From Methanomethylovorans sp. PtaU1.Bin093 (GTDB taxonomy: Archaea > Halobacteriota > Methanosarcinia > Methanosarcinales > Methanosarcinaceae), in contig NZ_MVQX01000031.1 of the NCBI RefSeq assembly GCF_002067275.1, forward strand, positions 1 through 34,986: a stretch of DNA of 34,986 nt, read 5' to 3'. A program made the translations under genes and the position numbers. This document shows, one piece after another, positions 27,073-34,805 of this stretch. The first letter of the stretch is position 1. Each line of letters starts with the position of its first letter. The notes beneath the pieces were generated by a model. The model worked only from the letters and a program-made list of their open reading frames with translations, ran no database searches and was not told the DNA's origin.

Positions 27073-27095
27073 TATGATCCCTCATCTTGTCAATT

Positions 27096-27251
27096 CTATC
27101 CAATAACATTGTAATGGATCTGCACCATTCCCTTTTCATACGAACTGACCTTGGTCAGCTCCAGTTTTATATTATCCTGTTCGGTGAACAACGGAATTCC
27201 TCCTCCCAGAATTGTTGGCAGGATGCCGACTATGATCTCATCTTTCCTTTT
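27096..27251 (-). pseudogene. C-terminal remnant of a DHFR/RibD-C family protein
   Basis: On the minus strand an open stretch without a start reads DEIIVGILPTILGGGIPLF, then about 27 residues ending MVQIHYNVIG and a TAG. This is the conserved C-terminus of dihydrofolate-reductase-like (RibD C-terminal domain) proteins. Only about 50 codons survive; an in-frame TAA precedes them (27252-27254) and the sequence beyond is AT-rich and unlike the family. It is therefore a truncated relic. Confidence 0.7.
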
Positions 27252-27340
27252 TTACCAGATTTCTTTTTAATTATACATTTGAATAATATAATCCATCATA
27301 CTTATTTCCCAACAACAACATATAATAAAATGGTGGTTTT

Positions 27341-29020
27341 GTGAAATTAATATGGTATATAGCTTTAGTTGTGTTGATCACTGCAGTTCTTTTTTCCGGA
27401 TACAGTAAATTATCGGATAACGAAGATAAGTATACGGTTGAGATCATTGCAAATGGAGCACAGGTCCGCAATGCAAATGGTATATTATTTGACAGCAATG
27501 ACAAATTATATGTTACCAGTGTATATGGGGGGGAAATTGTTGTCCTTGATCCAGATACTGGTGAGATCACGAACAGGCTGGGTATTGAGAGTGGAGTAAA
27601 ATGTCCCGATGATCTTATCTTCGGACCGGATGGCTCTCTTTATTGTACTAATCTTATTGTCGGGGAAGTGGGACGTTTGTCCCCTGACGGGGCTATTTCA
27701 AATCAGTCCATTGCACCTGGTGTCAATTCTATTACCTTTTCAGACGACGGGCGTCTTTTCGTTGGATTGGATTTCATGGGAGATGGACTCTACGAACTGG
27801 ATCCTGCATTTTCCATGGAACCACGTCTTATCGCTAAAGACCTAGGCTGGCTTAACGGCATGGATTGGGGTCCTGATGGATATCTGTATGGTCCTGTATG
27901 GACAAAAGGCGAGGTTGTACGCATTGACGTGGATTCCGGTAATATCACTACTGTTGCAAAGGGTTTTGGTATCCCTTCATGTGTTAAATTTGACTCTTCG
28001 GGAGATCTGTACGTAGCTGATTATGACAAAGGAGAGATTTCTCGCATTTACCTTAACAACAGTACAACAGTGGTTATAGCCAGTGGTCTTAAAAGGATGG
28101 ATAGTATAGCTTTTGATTCCAATGACCGTCTTTTCACCTCTGCGGAAGGTGGAACTGTCTATGAGGTACTAACCGACGGAACCACAAGGGAAGTGCTCAA
28201 AGGAGGCATGATAGGACCCGGTGGTGTGGCTGTTCAATCTGATCCCGATTCCGGAAATGATTCTGTATTCATTGCTGACCTTGCTTACCTGCGCGAGCTG
28301 GACGGGCAGACAGGTCAGGAGATATATGTCGAAAGACACATCATGGGAGATATCAGTAACTACAATGGAACCGGAGCCGGGAAGCTCACTTCACCTATAA
28401 CGGTCTCATCTAACGGAAAGGATCTTGTCATCTCATCGTGGGTCTATGACATAGTGCAGGTATGGGATCCAGCTGAGCATAAGTTGATTAAGGAATATCT
28501 TAACTTTTCTGTACCCATGAATGCAATTGCATTCCAGGGAGATCTGGTTGTAGCTGAATTGGGTATGGAAGAAGGCGCAGCACAAGTCCTAAGAGTGAAC
28601 GATACGAGCCGAATACCGCTTGTCACAGGACTGGCAGTGCCTGCCGGACTTGCTGCAACAGATAACGATCTATGGGTAAGCGACTGGTACTTAGGCATGG
28701 TAATGCAGCTGGTGAAAGATGGCGAGACTCTTACAGAACCAATCCCGGTTGCAACTAATCTGTCTTTCCCTGAGGGGCTTGCTGTGGATAAGGATGGGAA
28801 CCTGCTGGTCGTTGAGACCGGTACTAGAAGCCTGTTGAAGATCGATCTTAAGACCAAAGGAACAAGCACTATAGCCAAAGATCTGGAAGTTGGTGCACCG
28901 AATATTCCGGGTCTGCCTCCGACATTCATATTCAATGGGGTGGGCGTGAGCCCTTCGGGTACAGTCTATGTAACAGGAGACAAAACAAACGTGCTCTATC
29001 GTATCCAGATCAGTTCATGA
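27341..29020 (+). CDS. Exported NHL/SMP-30-like beta-propeller protein
   Basis: The 559-residue protein begins with a membrane/signal segment (WYIALVVLITAVLFSGYS) and then has many propeller repeats of the form NGILFDSNDKLYVTSVYGG, LIFGPDGSLYCTN, VKFDSSGDLYVADYD and GLAVDKDGNLLVVETG. These are NHL/SMP-30 (gluconolactonase-like) and Vgb-like blades. No clear lipobox Cys follows the helix, so it is probably held by an N-terminal anchor or released. The start is a GTG preceded by GGTGG; the previous codons are AT-rich and non-coding. The substrate is unknown. It ends at a good terminator. Confidence 0.8.
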   Translation: MKLIWYIALVVLITAVLFSGYSKLSDNEDKYTVEIIANGAQVRNANGILFDSNDKLYVTSVYGGEIVVLDPDTGEITNRLGIESGVKCPDDLIFGPDGSLYCTNLIVGEVGRLSPDGAISNQSIAPGVNSITFSDDGRLFVGLDFMGDGLYELDPAFSMEPRLIAKDLGWLNGMDWGPDGYLYGPVWTKGEVVRIDVDSGNITTVAKGFGIPSCVKFDSSGDLYVADYDKGEISRIYLNNSTTVVIASGLKRMDSIAFDSNDRLFTSAEGGTVYEVLTDGTTREVLKGGMIGPGGVAVQSDPDSGNDSVFIADLAYLRELDGQTGQEIYVERHIMGDISNYNGTGAGKLTSPITVSSNGKDLVISSWVYDIVQVWDPAEHKLIKEYLNFSVPMNAIAFQGDLVVAELGMEEGAAQVLRVNDTSRIPLVTGLAVPAGLAATDNDLWVSDWYLGMVMQLVKDGETLTEPIPVATNLSFPEGLAVDKDGNLLVVETGTRSLLKIDLKTKGTSTIAKDLEVGAPNIPGLPPTFIFNGVGVSPSGTVYVTGDKTNVLYRIQISS

Positions 29021-29063
29021 CCGATCCAATGGCGTGTAAAGATCTGCAAATAATTAAGCGTTT

Positions 29064-29100
29064 ATGCCAAAAGGCATGCTCTTTTTTCTTTTTTTATTTT
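29064..29100 (+). terminator. Hairpin and T-tract after the propeller gene
   Basis: ATGCC-AAAA-GGCAT (29064-29077) is followed within a few bases by long T-runs (29082-29100). This looks like an intrinsic-type terminator 43 bases after the stop codon. Confidence 0.65.
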
Positions 29101-29103
29101 TAT

Positions 29104-29235
29104 TCAGTTATCTTTAGCTTCTTGTATCTGATTTCGGATTTTGGCAACGGTTCTTAGATACTTTTTAGTTTCATCAAGGTGAACTTTATGGCCACAAGCG
29201 AGGAAATCACCCCAACATTTTCCATTAAGGTTCTT
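29104..29235 (-). pseudogene. Possible remnant of a small Cys/His protein
   Basis: A 43-codon stretch without a start codon reads CWGDFLACGHKVHLDETKKY, then LRTVAKIRNQIQEAKDN and TGA. The composition is protein-like. An adjacent frame upstream (FHDFGASLQKFKNDKRTLMENV) looks continuous with it after a frameshift. I do not recognise the family. The remainder of 29101-29379 shows nothing else. Confidence 0.25.
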
Positions 29236-29379
29236 TTATCGTTCTTGAATTTTTGGAGGCTTGCTCCAAAATCATGGAATGTTGGTACATGTTCAACAAT
29301 GTTCTTTGCAGAGAGTAGTTGGAAGCTGTTGGATACAGGCATAAATAAAAAAGAGCCGGCCATATAGACAGGCGTTGTA

Positions 29380-29781
29380 TCAGTTTCTGTTCTTGACGAG
29401 GAATGAGATGAAATCCGGGCTAAGCCTGGTCTCCCTTACCAGCTTTTCAACTATGTCCTGTTCTGCCATCCCATTTTTCTGATACTGATCTATGCGGTCA
29501 TAAACGCTCGGGGAAACCTCCGAATATTCATTGATATCCTTGCGATGTCCCCATACATCTCCCTCCAGCAGTTCAATACCCTTCATTTTAAGGTACATCG
29601 TTACAGAATTAGAAATAGTTCTCCTGTAAGAGGATGGAATATGCAGAGCTTTAATATGTGGACATTTCATTATAAGTGTTAAGATGTCTGTATTGGACGG
29701 CCTGAATGCAAGGTGCACCATCTCTTCGTTCGGATCTAAAGTATTGATCTCTTCCTTGGAACTAACAACTCTTATTTTCAT
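29380..29781 (-). CDS. DUF1699 family protein
   Basis: The 133-residue protein has the DUF1699 hallmarks: MKIRVVSSKEEI at the start, VHLAFRPSNTDIL, IPSSYRRTISNSV, and LLEGDVWGHRKDINEY. The family is best known to me from Methanosarcina and relatives. It has no established function; its compact alpha/beta N-terminus followed by a helical C-terminus could suit a regulatory or nucleic-acid role, which is speculation. GGAG lies eight bases before the ATG. It is divergent from the gene at 30008. Confidence 0.85.
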   Translation of the reverse strand: MKIRVVSSKEEINTLDPNEEMVHLAFRPSNTDILTLIMKCPHIKALHIPSSYRRTISNSVTMYLKMKGIELLEGDVWGHRKDINEYSEVSPSVYDRIDQYQKNGMAEQDIVEKLVRETRLSPDFISFLVKNRN

Positions 29782-29860
29782 ATCTTATTCTCCTTTAAAA
29801 ATATCGTTTTCGCAACACAAAGAATTTTGCCATCCACTATTTTTTGTAGATGCATAATCC

Positions 29861-29868
29861 TATTTATA
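29861..29868 (-). promoter_or_regulatory. Probable TATA box of the DUF1699 gene
   Basis: The minus strand reads TATAAATA about 80 bases before the DUF1699 ATG. Initiation near 29836 would give a leader of about 55 bases. Confidence 0.5.
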
Positions 29869-29926
29869 GTTTTTTGAATATATTGTACATAGTTAGAATG
29901 TGTGTGCTACTTCTCACAAAAGGTAG

Positions 29927-29934
29927 TATAAATA
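29927..29934 (+). promoter_or_regulatory. Probable TATA box of the gene at 30008
   Basis: TATAAATA lies 73 bases before the ATG at 30008, an exact match to the divergent box at 29861-29868 on the other strand. The two promoters are about 60 bases apart and could share control. Confidence 0.5.
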
Positions 29935-30007
29935 TCCAATAATCTTCATAGAAGCATGCCGATATCAAAAAAGCATTAATACAATGAATAAATAAGATAC
30001 ATTAGGC

Positions 30008-30793
30008 ATGAACGATCACGGACCTAGGGATTATATCTATACTTTGCAGAACAATACCCTCAACCTTTTGCTATGTGCTCAAAAAGAGGCACGCTATAAG
30101 CTTGAGCAGATATGTGAGAGGATCAAGGTAGAGGTTCCTGTAAGCCAGAGGCAATCTTTGTTCTTATTTCCATTTGCGGATACTGTTAACCTTTCAGATC
30201 CAATTGATATTATGATCGATCGGTTCATCAACCAGATCGTTCTACTTGAAAGTATAGGAAATCCTCCTTTACCTGTAGATCTTGAGGACGTTTTCAAATT
30301 TGCAAAGAAATTGCCGGCATACGACGCTTTTCAGGTAGCAGAGTACGTACTGGATACATACCTGCAAAACAATAACAATGCTCTGAAGCGTATAAAGGCA
30401 GATTGTCAAAAACTCATTCCTCTAAATGGAGATAGGCTTTTTTCTGATAGGATCGAAGTGAAGCACGATACTGTGATCAACCTAAAAGCCTCAGGGAATC
30501 TGCAGGATTCAACAAAATGTGTTGAAAGCCTGCTGAAGATGCTCGATGTTGTCATCCATTCAGCAGAGCCGCTAAAAGCCCGGAGCATCCATATCGATCC
30601 CGGAGAATCATATCTTACCGAGGATGTCAGGCTCTACTTCTTCAAGAACCGGACGATTCGCCTGGTATTCAAAAAGCCGGAACATGCAAGGAAATTCATT
30701 ATTGCTCTTCAAGGTGCCGATGGCCAGGAAAACAATACCAATATCCATGAAAAACAACAATTGTCCTTTGCCAGCTATTCTTCTGCTATTTAA
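30008..30793 (+). CDS. Unrecognised 261-residue protein
   Basis: I do not recognise a family. The first ~130 residues look helical (LLLCAQKEARYKLEQICERI, DIMIDRFINQIVLLESIG, VFKFAKKLPAYDAFQVAEYV). A more mixed C-terminal domain ends with VRLYFFKNRTIRLVFKKPEHARKFI, a strand-strand-helix element. There is no signal peptide or membrane segment. The last ~30 residues are polar and probably disordered. A TATA box lies upstream, but only a weak ribosome site. An HTH protein follows on the same strand after 51 bases, so the two may act together. Confidence 0.7.
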   Translation: MNDHGPRDYIYTLQNNTLNLLLCAQKEARYKLEQICERIKVEVPVSQRQSLFLFPFADTVNLSDPIDIMIDRFINQIVLLESIGNPPLPVDLEDVFKFAKKLPAYDAFQVAEYVLDTYLQNNNNALKRIKADCQKLIPLNGDRLFSDRIEVKHDTVINLKASGNLQDSTKCVESLLKMLDVVIHSAEPLKARSIHIDPGESYLTEDVRLYFFKNRTIRLVFKKPEHARKFIIALQGADGQENNTNIHEKQQLSFASYSSAI

Positions 30794-30844
30794 TGTGCTT
30801 ATAGGACCAAAACACGTATTATCTATTTTCAATAACTATGTTTG

Positions 30845-31204
30845 ATGCCCATGTCAGAAGATCCTCTTAAGAGTAGTCGGAAAGAATGGATAGAGAAAAT
30901 AAAAAAAGAAAAGGGTATAGTACGCAATCCTACAGAAGACCACGACATAGGTCTGAAAACACTTCAGAATCCTGTAAGAAGGAAGATATTGTCTTTTCTC
31001 GCAGAGGCTGACAGGACAATTGAAGATATACAAAACGGCTTCAAAGTTGACAGGATGCAAGCCAAATTCCATCTTGACATGCTGGAAAATGCGCTCTATA
31101 TTGAAAAAATAGCTGCCGATGGCATAGAACAGTATCATCTTTCACCCAGGGGTGAAGCTTATCTGGAAAACGTAAAACCTGGTAATGTCAATCGGAAACT
31201 CTGA
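30845..31204 (+). CDS. Winged-helix (ArsR-like) HTH protein
   Basis: The protein has about 119 residues. A basic N-terminus is followed by an ArsR-type winged helix at about 40-110: LKTLQNPVRRKILSFLAEADRT, then IEDIQNGFKVDRMQAKFHLD as the recognition region, and a wing ending YHLSPRGEAYLENV. It has no cysteine metal site, so it is not a metal sensor of the classic ArsR type. Methanogen genomes carry many such single-domain regulators. The start may be either of two ATGs (30845, 30851), neither with a strong ribosome site. It follows the unrecognised gene at 30008. Confidence 0.75.
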   Translation: MPMSEDPLKSSRKEWIEKIKKEKGIVRNPTEDHDIGLKTLQNPVRRKILSFLAEADRTIEDIQNGFKVDRMQAKFHLDMLENALYIEKIAADGIEQYHLSPRGEAYLENVKPGNVNRKL

Positions 31205-31224
31205 TTTTAAATAATTAGGATCAT

Positions 31225-31239
31225 GGCTCTGTAGAAATG
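31225..31239 (+). repeat. Dispersed CTGTAGA element, copy 3 (left side of the hemerythrin gene)
   Basis: GGCTCTGTAGAAATG, preceded by AGGATCAT. It faces an inverted copy at 32105-32119 followed by AGGATTGT, so the pair looks like terminal inverted repeats with a degenerate 8-base target duplication. Confidence 0.5.
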
Positions 31240-31265
31240 CTCAGGGATACACGGCATCAACAATG

Positions 31266-31292
31266 ACCACAGAGAACACAGAGTTCACGGGG
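31266..31292 (+). repeat. CCACAGAG-type repeat, single copy
   Basis: CCACAGAGAACACAGAGTTC with flanking bases matches the arms of the inverted repeat at 26679-26744. The rest of the 31205-31501 gap is AT-rich and shows no gene. Confidence 0.6.
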
Positions 31293-31501
31293 AAGGTAAG
31301 TCTTATGCATAGCATCAGGTACATCCTTTAGTGGGAAATTTGTTTTTTCTCTCCCACTCTTATTTGTGTAGTGATTATAAGCCAGTTTCAAAAATTCCAA
31401 AAGAGTCTTTTAGATCAATAAGTAACTAATACTTATTACTGTTCATCTTATATGTACAAAAAAATTTGATTTATCTGAAAATGCAGGATTTTGAAACTAG
31501 C

Positions 31502-32053
31502 TCACAGATAAATATCAGCCAGACGATGAACTATTTCGTGTAATTGCTTGTGTTTGCCCAAACCGATCTTTTCCTTTTCCAAGATCTCAAATTCTTCAAA
31601 TAACTCCTGGTTCTGCTCGCCTGAAAGTTTCTTTTCAGCCAGCGCGAAAAGAATATTGTTTTCTTTATCGATGTGTTGTACAAGGAGTCTGATGTAGTAT
31701 CTTACATATTTGATTAACTTTGCACGATTCTGAGGATCCATCTTATCATCGTCAGAAATAGCCTCACCTATAGCCTTTGCATACTTACGTCCTGTTTCGT
31801 GCTCAGCAAGAAGAATTTCTATTAGTTTTTTCGATTCATCTCCATCTATGCTCTCCAATGTAGGGAAAAGCGATTCCTCTTCCTTCCCATGGTGGCACTC
31901 GTCAACAAAAACAGTCATGAACTCATGTAACTGCTCAAGGTGGTCATGATCAACATCTTCTCCCTCATCAAGCAATTTGCATACCTTTTTCAGAATATCG
32001 AGCATTATAGTTATTTCACTGTGCTCATTTCTTAAATCCTCAACACCCATCAT
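31502..32053 (-). CDS. Hemerythrin HHE-domain protein
   Basis: The 183-residue protein has the four-helix hemerythrin cation-binding pattern: NEHSEITIML (first His), HDHLEQLHEFMTVFVDECHH with GKEEESLFP, AEHETGRKYAKAI, and VQHIDKENNILF. These supply the His and Glu ligands of a di-iron site. Such proteins bind O2, sense it, or help repair iron-sulfur clusters (RIC-like); the length and single domain do not decide which. GGAG lies nine bases before the ATG. It stands alone, between two inverted copies of a short repeat, and shares its neighbourhood with an iron-type importer. Confidence 0.92.
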   Translation of the reverse strand: MMGVEDLRNEHSEITIMLDILKKVCKLLDEGEDVDHDHLEQLHEFMTVFVDECHHGKEEESLFPTLESIDGDESKKLIEILLAEHETGRKYAKAIGEAISDDDKMDPQNRAKLIKYVRYYIRLLVQHIDKENNILFALAEKKLSGEQNQELFEEFEILEKEKIGLGKHKQLHEIVHRLADIYL

Positions 32054-32104
32054 TCATGATCACTCCTATATGTTTCTAATTTCAGACTATGCTGATAATA
32101 CAAT

Positions 32105-32119
32105 GATTTCTACATAGCC
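32105..32119 (-). repeat. Dispersed CTGTAGA element, copy 4 (right side of the hemerythrin gene)
   Basis: The minus strand reads GGCTATGTAGAAATC, matching the plus-strand copy at 31225-31239 in 13 of 15 bases, in inverted orientation 895 bases apart outside to outside. Confidence 0.5.
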
Positions 32120-32140
32120 AGGATTGTATATCAATCCTAT

Positions 32141-32336
32141 TTACTCTCTTATAGCTACAGCATCAAGAATCCCCATTAGTCCAATGAGGATCTCAAATCC
32201 AGGGAGCTTTAACGGAGCTCTGTACGATTTCTGTTCCCTGTGGAGCCTCTCCACCATTGATCAGCTTTTCTGGGCTTACTGATAACATTGTGATCACGAA
32301 GACCAATGTCATCAATATATCAATTATCTTTTTCAT
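32141..32336 (-). pseudogene. Frameshifted mini-gene with signal peptide and PGF-CTERM-like tail
   Basis: On the minus strand an ATG at 32336, after AGGGGT, opens a signal peptide (MKKIIDILMTLVFVITMLSV) and runs 47 codons to a TGA at 32193. In a shifted frame the same stretch continues as LPGFEILIGLMGILDAVAIRE to a TAA at 32141. PGFE plus a hydrophobic run is the PGF-CTERM signal processed by archaeosortase A, though the usual basic end is missing. One frameshift would join a leader and a sorting tail with only about 25 residues between. It may be a decayed surface-protein gene with its middle lost, or a mini-protein with a sequencing error. Confidence 0.6.
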
Positions 32337-32413
32337 TTTATGTACCCCTGAATGGAAATAACACCAACTATTGGAAGATCATTTGTCTGATCTAATTTCT
32401 TATTTATTTATGC

Positions 32414-32449
32414 TAAGTTGATTTTTACCATTAAACTTAATATATATTA
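32414..32449 (+). promoter_or_regulatory. Promoter region of the ABC importer operon
   Basis: A TATA-like run (ATATATATTAG, 32440-32450) lies about 95 bases before the binding-protein gene in very AT-rich DNA. An inverted repeat, TAAGTT (32414-32419) with AACTTA (32434-32439), ends right at it and could be bound by an iron-responsive repressor. The regulator is unidentified. A GAGGAG ribosome site precedes the ATG at 32542. Confidence 0.45.
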
Positions 32450-32541
32450 GATTTTTCATTTTAATTGATATTAAAAAACACAAAATTATTAATACTAAAT
32501 AGGAGTAACAAATTCATCTTTATGCTAGAGGAGCAATACAA

Positions 32542-33705
32542 ATGAGAGTAAAAGACGCATATAAAATATTTATAATTACTTCACTGGTCATCGCTTCTAC
32601 TTTATGTGCAGGTTGTATGGACAGCTCATCGACCAGCCAGAGCGTATCGAATAATAACGATACTATCACTGTAACAGATGCCCTTGGAAGAACTGTGGAA
32701 GTGCCCAAATCCCCTGAGCATGTCATATGCTCCGGTTCCGGCGCTCTAAGATACCTCACTTATCTGGAAGCCCAGGACAGGATAGTTGCTGTTGACAGCA
32801 TCGAAACCGAGGAATCAAAATTCGATGCCAGACCTTACGCACTTGCAAACCCCCAGTTCAAGGAGTACCCTGTTTATGGGGAATTCAGAGGTAATGACGA
32901 TCCTGAAAAGATAATGGCACTTGACCCGCAGCCTCAGGTCATCTTCAAAATGTATTCCACATCAGGATACGATCCTGTAGAACTGCAGAAAAAGACCGGT
33001 ATCCCTGTAATAGCCCTGAACTACGGAGATATGGTCAACAACAGAGCTGACATGTACAACTCACTCCGCATAATGGGAGAGGTAATGGGTAAAGAGGACC
33101 GGGCCGAAGAGCTCATTGCCTTCTTTGACAGCACCATCGCAGACCTGAACGAGCGCACTGCGGATGTCCCCGAAGAAGAGGAAACCACATGTTACGTTGG
33201 TGGTATAGCCCGCTCAGGCCCGCACGGCTTTCAGTCAACAGAACCAACATATCCGCCCTTCCTCTTCATCAATGCAAAGAACGTGGCATATGATCCTATG
33301 AACCTCACCACAGCAGAGGTTTCCAAGGAAAGCATACTTGGATGGGACCCTGAGATAATATTTGTGGATCTGTCGACAACCCAGTCAGAAGACAAGTCCA
33401 GCGCTCTGTACCAGTTGCAGAACGATGTGTCTTACAGAAAGCTTACAGCAGTGCAAACAGGAGAGGTTTACGGAGTGCTCCCATACAACTGGTACACACA
33501 GAACTACGGATCTGTGCTTGCTGATGCCTATTTTGCAGGCAAGCTCCTGTATCCTGAAAGTTTTGAGGACGTGGACCTGGAGGACAAGACCATCGAGATA
33601 TATACTTTCCTGGTTGGAAGGGGCGATGAGGAAGTAGGCCGCCAGGTGTATGAAAAAATGATCAACGCCTTCTCGGTTCCTGCATTCACGAAGCTTGACG
33701 TCTGA
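32542..33705 (+). CDS. Iron/cobalamin-type ABC importer binding lipoprotein
   Basis: The 387-residue protein has a signal peptide ending in a lipobox-like STLCAGC, so it is probably anchored by a lipid at the cell face. The mature part shows the class III (BtuF/FhuD/FecB) fold: ITVTDALGRTVEVPKSPEHVIC at the start of the domain, IPVIALNYGDM, and WDPEIIFVDL. GVLPYNWYTQNYG and the following helix suit the iron-complex subset. The ligand (ferric siderophore, cobalamin or another chelate) cannot be decided from sequence. A permease and an ATPase follow in the same direction, 29 bases downstream and then overlapping. Confidence 0.92.
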   Translation: MRVKDAYKIFIITSLVIASTLCAGCMDSSSTSQSVSNNNDTITVTDALGRTVEVPKSPEHVICSGSGALRYLTYLEAQDRIVAVDSIETEESKFDARPYALANPQFKEYPVYGEFRGNDDPEKIMALDPQPQVIFKMYSTSGYDPVELQKKTGIPVIALNYGDMVNNRADMYNSLRIMGEVMGKEDRAEELIAFFDSTIADLNERTADVPEEEETTCYVGGIARSGPHGFQSTEPTYPPFLFINAKNVAYDPMNLTTAEVSKESILGWDPEIIFVDLSTTQSEDKSSALYQLQNDVSYRKLTAVQTGEVYGVLPYNWYTQNYGSVLADAYFAGKLLYPESFEDVDLEDKTIEIYTFLVGRGDEEVGRQVYEKMINAFSVPAFTKLDV

Positions 33706-33734
33706 GAATGGAAAAACACTAATGGTGAAAGGAA

Positions 33735-34805
33735 ATGAACTTTCAGGAAGGGGACATAGCCGGCAGGTATAAAGAGCATACAGCCAAAAAAAGAACATAT
33801 ATACTGGTAGGTCTTGTGCTCTTACTTGTGGCAGGCGTGCTTTCAATAGCCACAGGATCCGTGGAGATCCCGCCACTGGACGTAGTGAGGACGCTTGCCG
33901 GATACACAGTCTCGACAACCTGGGACAGCATCATATGGAACGTCCGTTTACCGCAAGTCCTGACAGCCATTGTAGCCGGTGCAGGCCTGGCAGTTACAGG
34001 TGTTGTGATGCAATCCATACTGCGTAATCCCCTTGGCTCTCCTTTCACCTTAGGGATATCCAACGCTGCAGCCTTCGGTGCAGCATTCTCCGTCATAATA
34101 CTGGGTGCAGGGAGCACCAGCAGCAGGGTAGGGGATGCAGTCACAATAAATAATCCCTATGTAACCACTGTAGCAGCATTTGTTTTTGCCATGCTGGTCA
34201 CCTTGGTCATCCTGGGCTTTTCAAAGATAAGAGGCACTAGCCCGGAGGTAATGATCCTTGTGGGAGTTGCAATGGGCTCGCTGTTCACGGCCGGGACAAT
34301 GTTCCTGCAATACTTTGCCGATGATGTGCAACTGGCCTCCATGGTGTTCTGGACATTTGGGGACACTGCAAGGGCAAGCTGGGAGGAACTTGGGCTCATA
34401 ACTGCTATAGTAGGTGCCTCCATGATATATTTCACATTCAATCGCTGGAAATACAATGCCATTGATGCAGGCGATGAGACCGCCAAAGGGCTTGGAGTGA
34501 ATGTGGAAAAAGTGAGGCTCTGGGGTATGCTATGGGCGTCCCTTGTCACTGCCATCATCGTGGCATTCCTGGGCGTCATAGGCTTTGTGGGACTCATCTG
34601 CCCTCACATGACGCGACGTCTTATCGGTGATGACCATCGTTTCCTGCTGACAGGAAGCATGGTAATGGGTGCCCTGCTACTACTTTGCGCTGACACCACG
34701 GCAAGGCTCATGATGCAGCCATACCAACTACCTGTTGCTGTGCTGACATCTTTCCTGGGTGCGCCTACTTTCATTTACCTTATACTAAAGGGGAGAAGAA
34801 TATGA
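33735..34805 (+). CDS. FecCD/BtuC-family ABC importer permease
   Basis: The 356-residue integral membrane protein has about ten helices and the FecCD/BtuC signatures RLPQVLTAIVAGAGLAVTG, VMQSILRNPLGSPFTLGIS, GFVGLICPHMTRRLIG and the C-terminal GAPTFIYLILKGRR. GFVGLICPHMTRR is the coupling region that contacts the ATPase. AAAGGA precedes the ATG. The stop overlaps the ATPase start in ATGA. Confidence 0.95.
   Translation: MNFQEGDIAGRYKEHTAKKRTYILVGLVLLLVAGVLSIATGSVEIPPLDVVRTLAGYTVSTTWDSIIWNVRLPQVLTAIVAGAGLAVTGVVMQSILRNPLGSPFTLGISNAAAFGAAFSVIILGAGSTSSRVGDAVTINNPYVTTVAAFVFAMLVTLVILGFSKIRGTSPEVMILVGVAMGSLFTAGTMFLQYFADDVQLASMVFWTFGDTARASWEELGLITAIVGASMIYFTFNRWKYNAIDAGDETAKGLGVNVEKVRLWGMLWASLVTAIIVAFLGVIGFVGLICPHMTRRLIGDDHRFLLTGSMVMGALLLLCADTTARLMMQPYQLPVAVLTSFLGAPTFIYLILKGRRI

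Noticed and set aside
29179..29367. 62-codon plus-strand frame after the propeller gene
   Set aside because: No ribosome site; the opposite strand has more protein-like, though broken, sequence.
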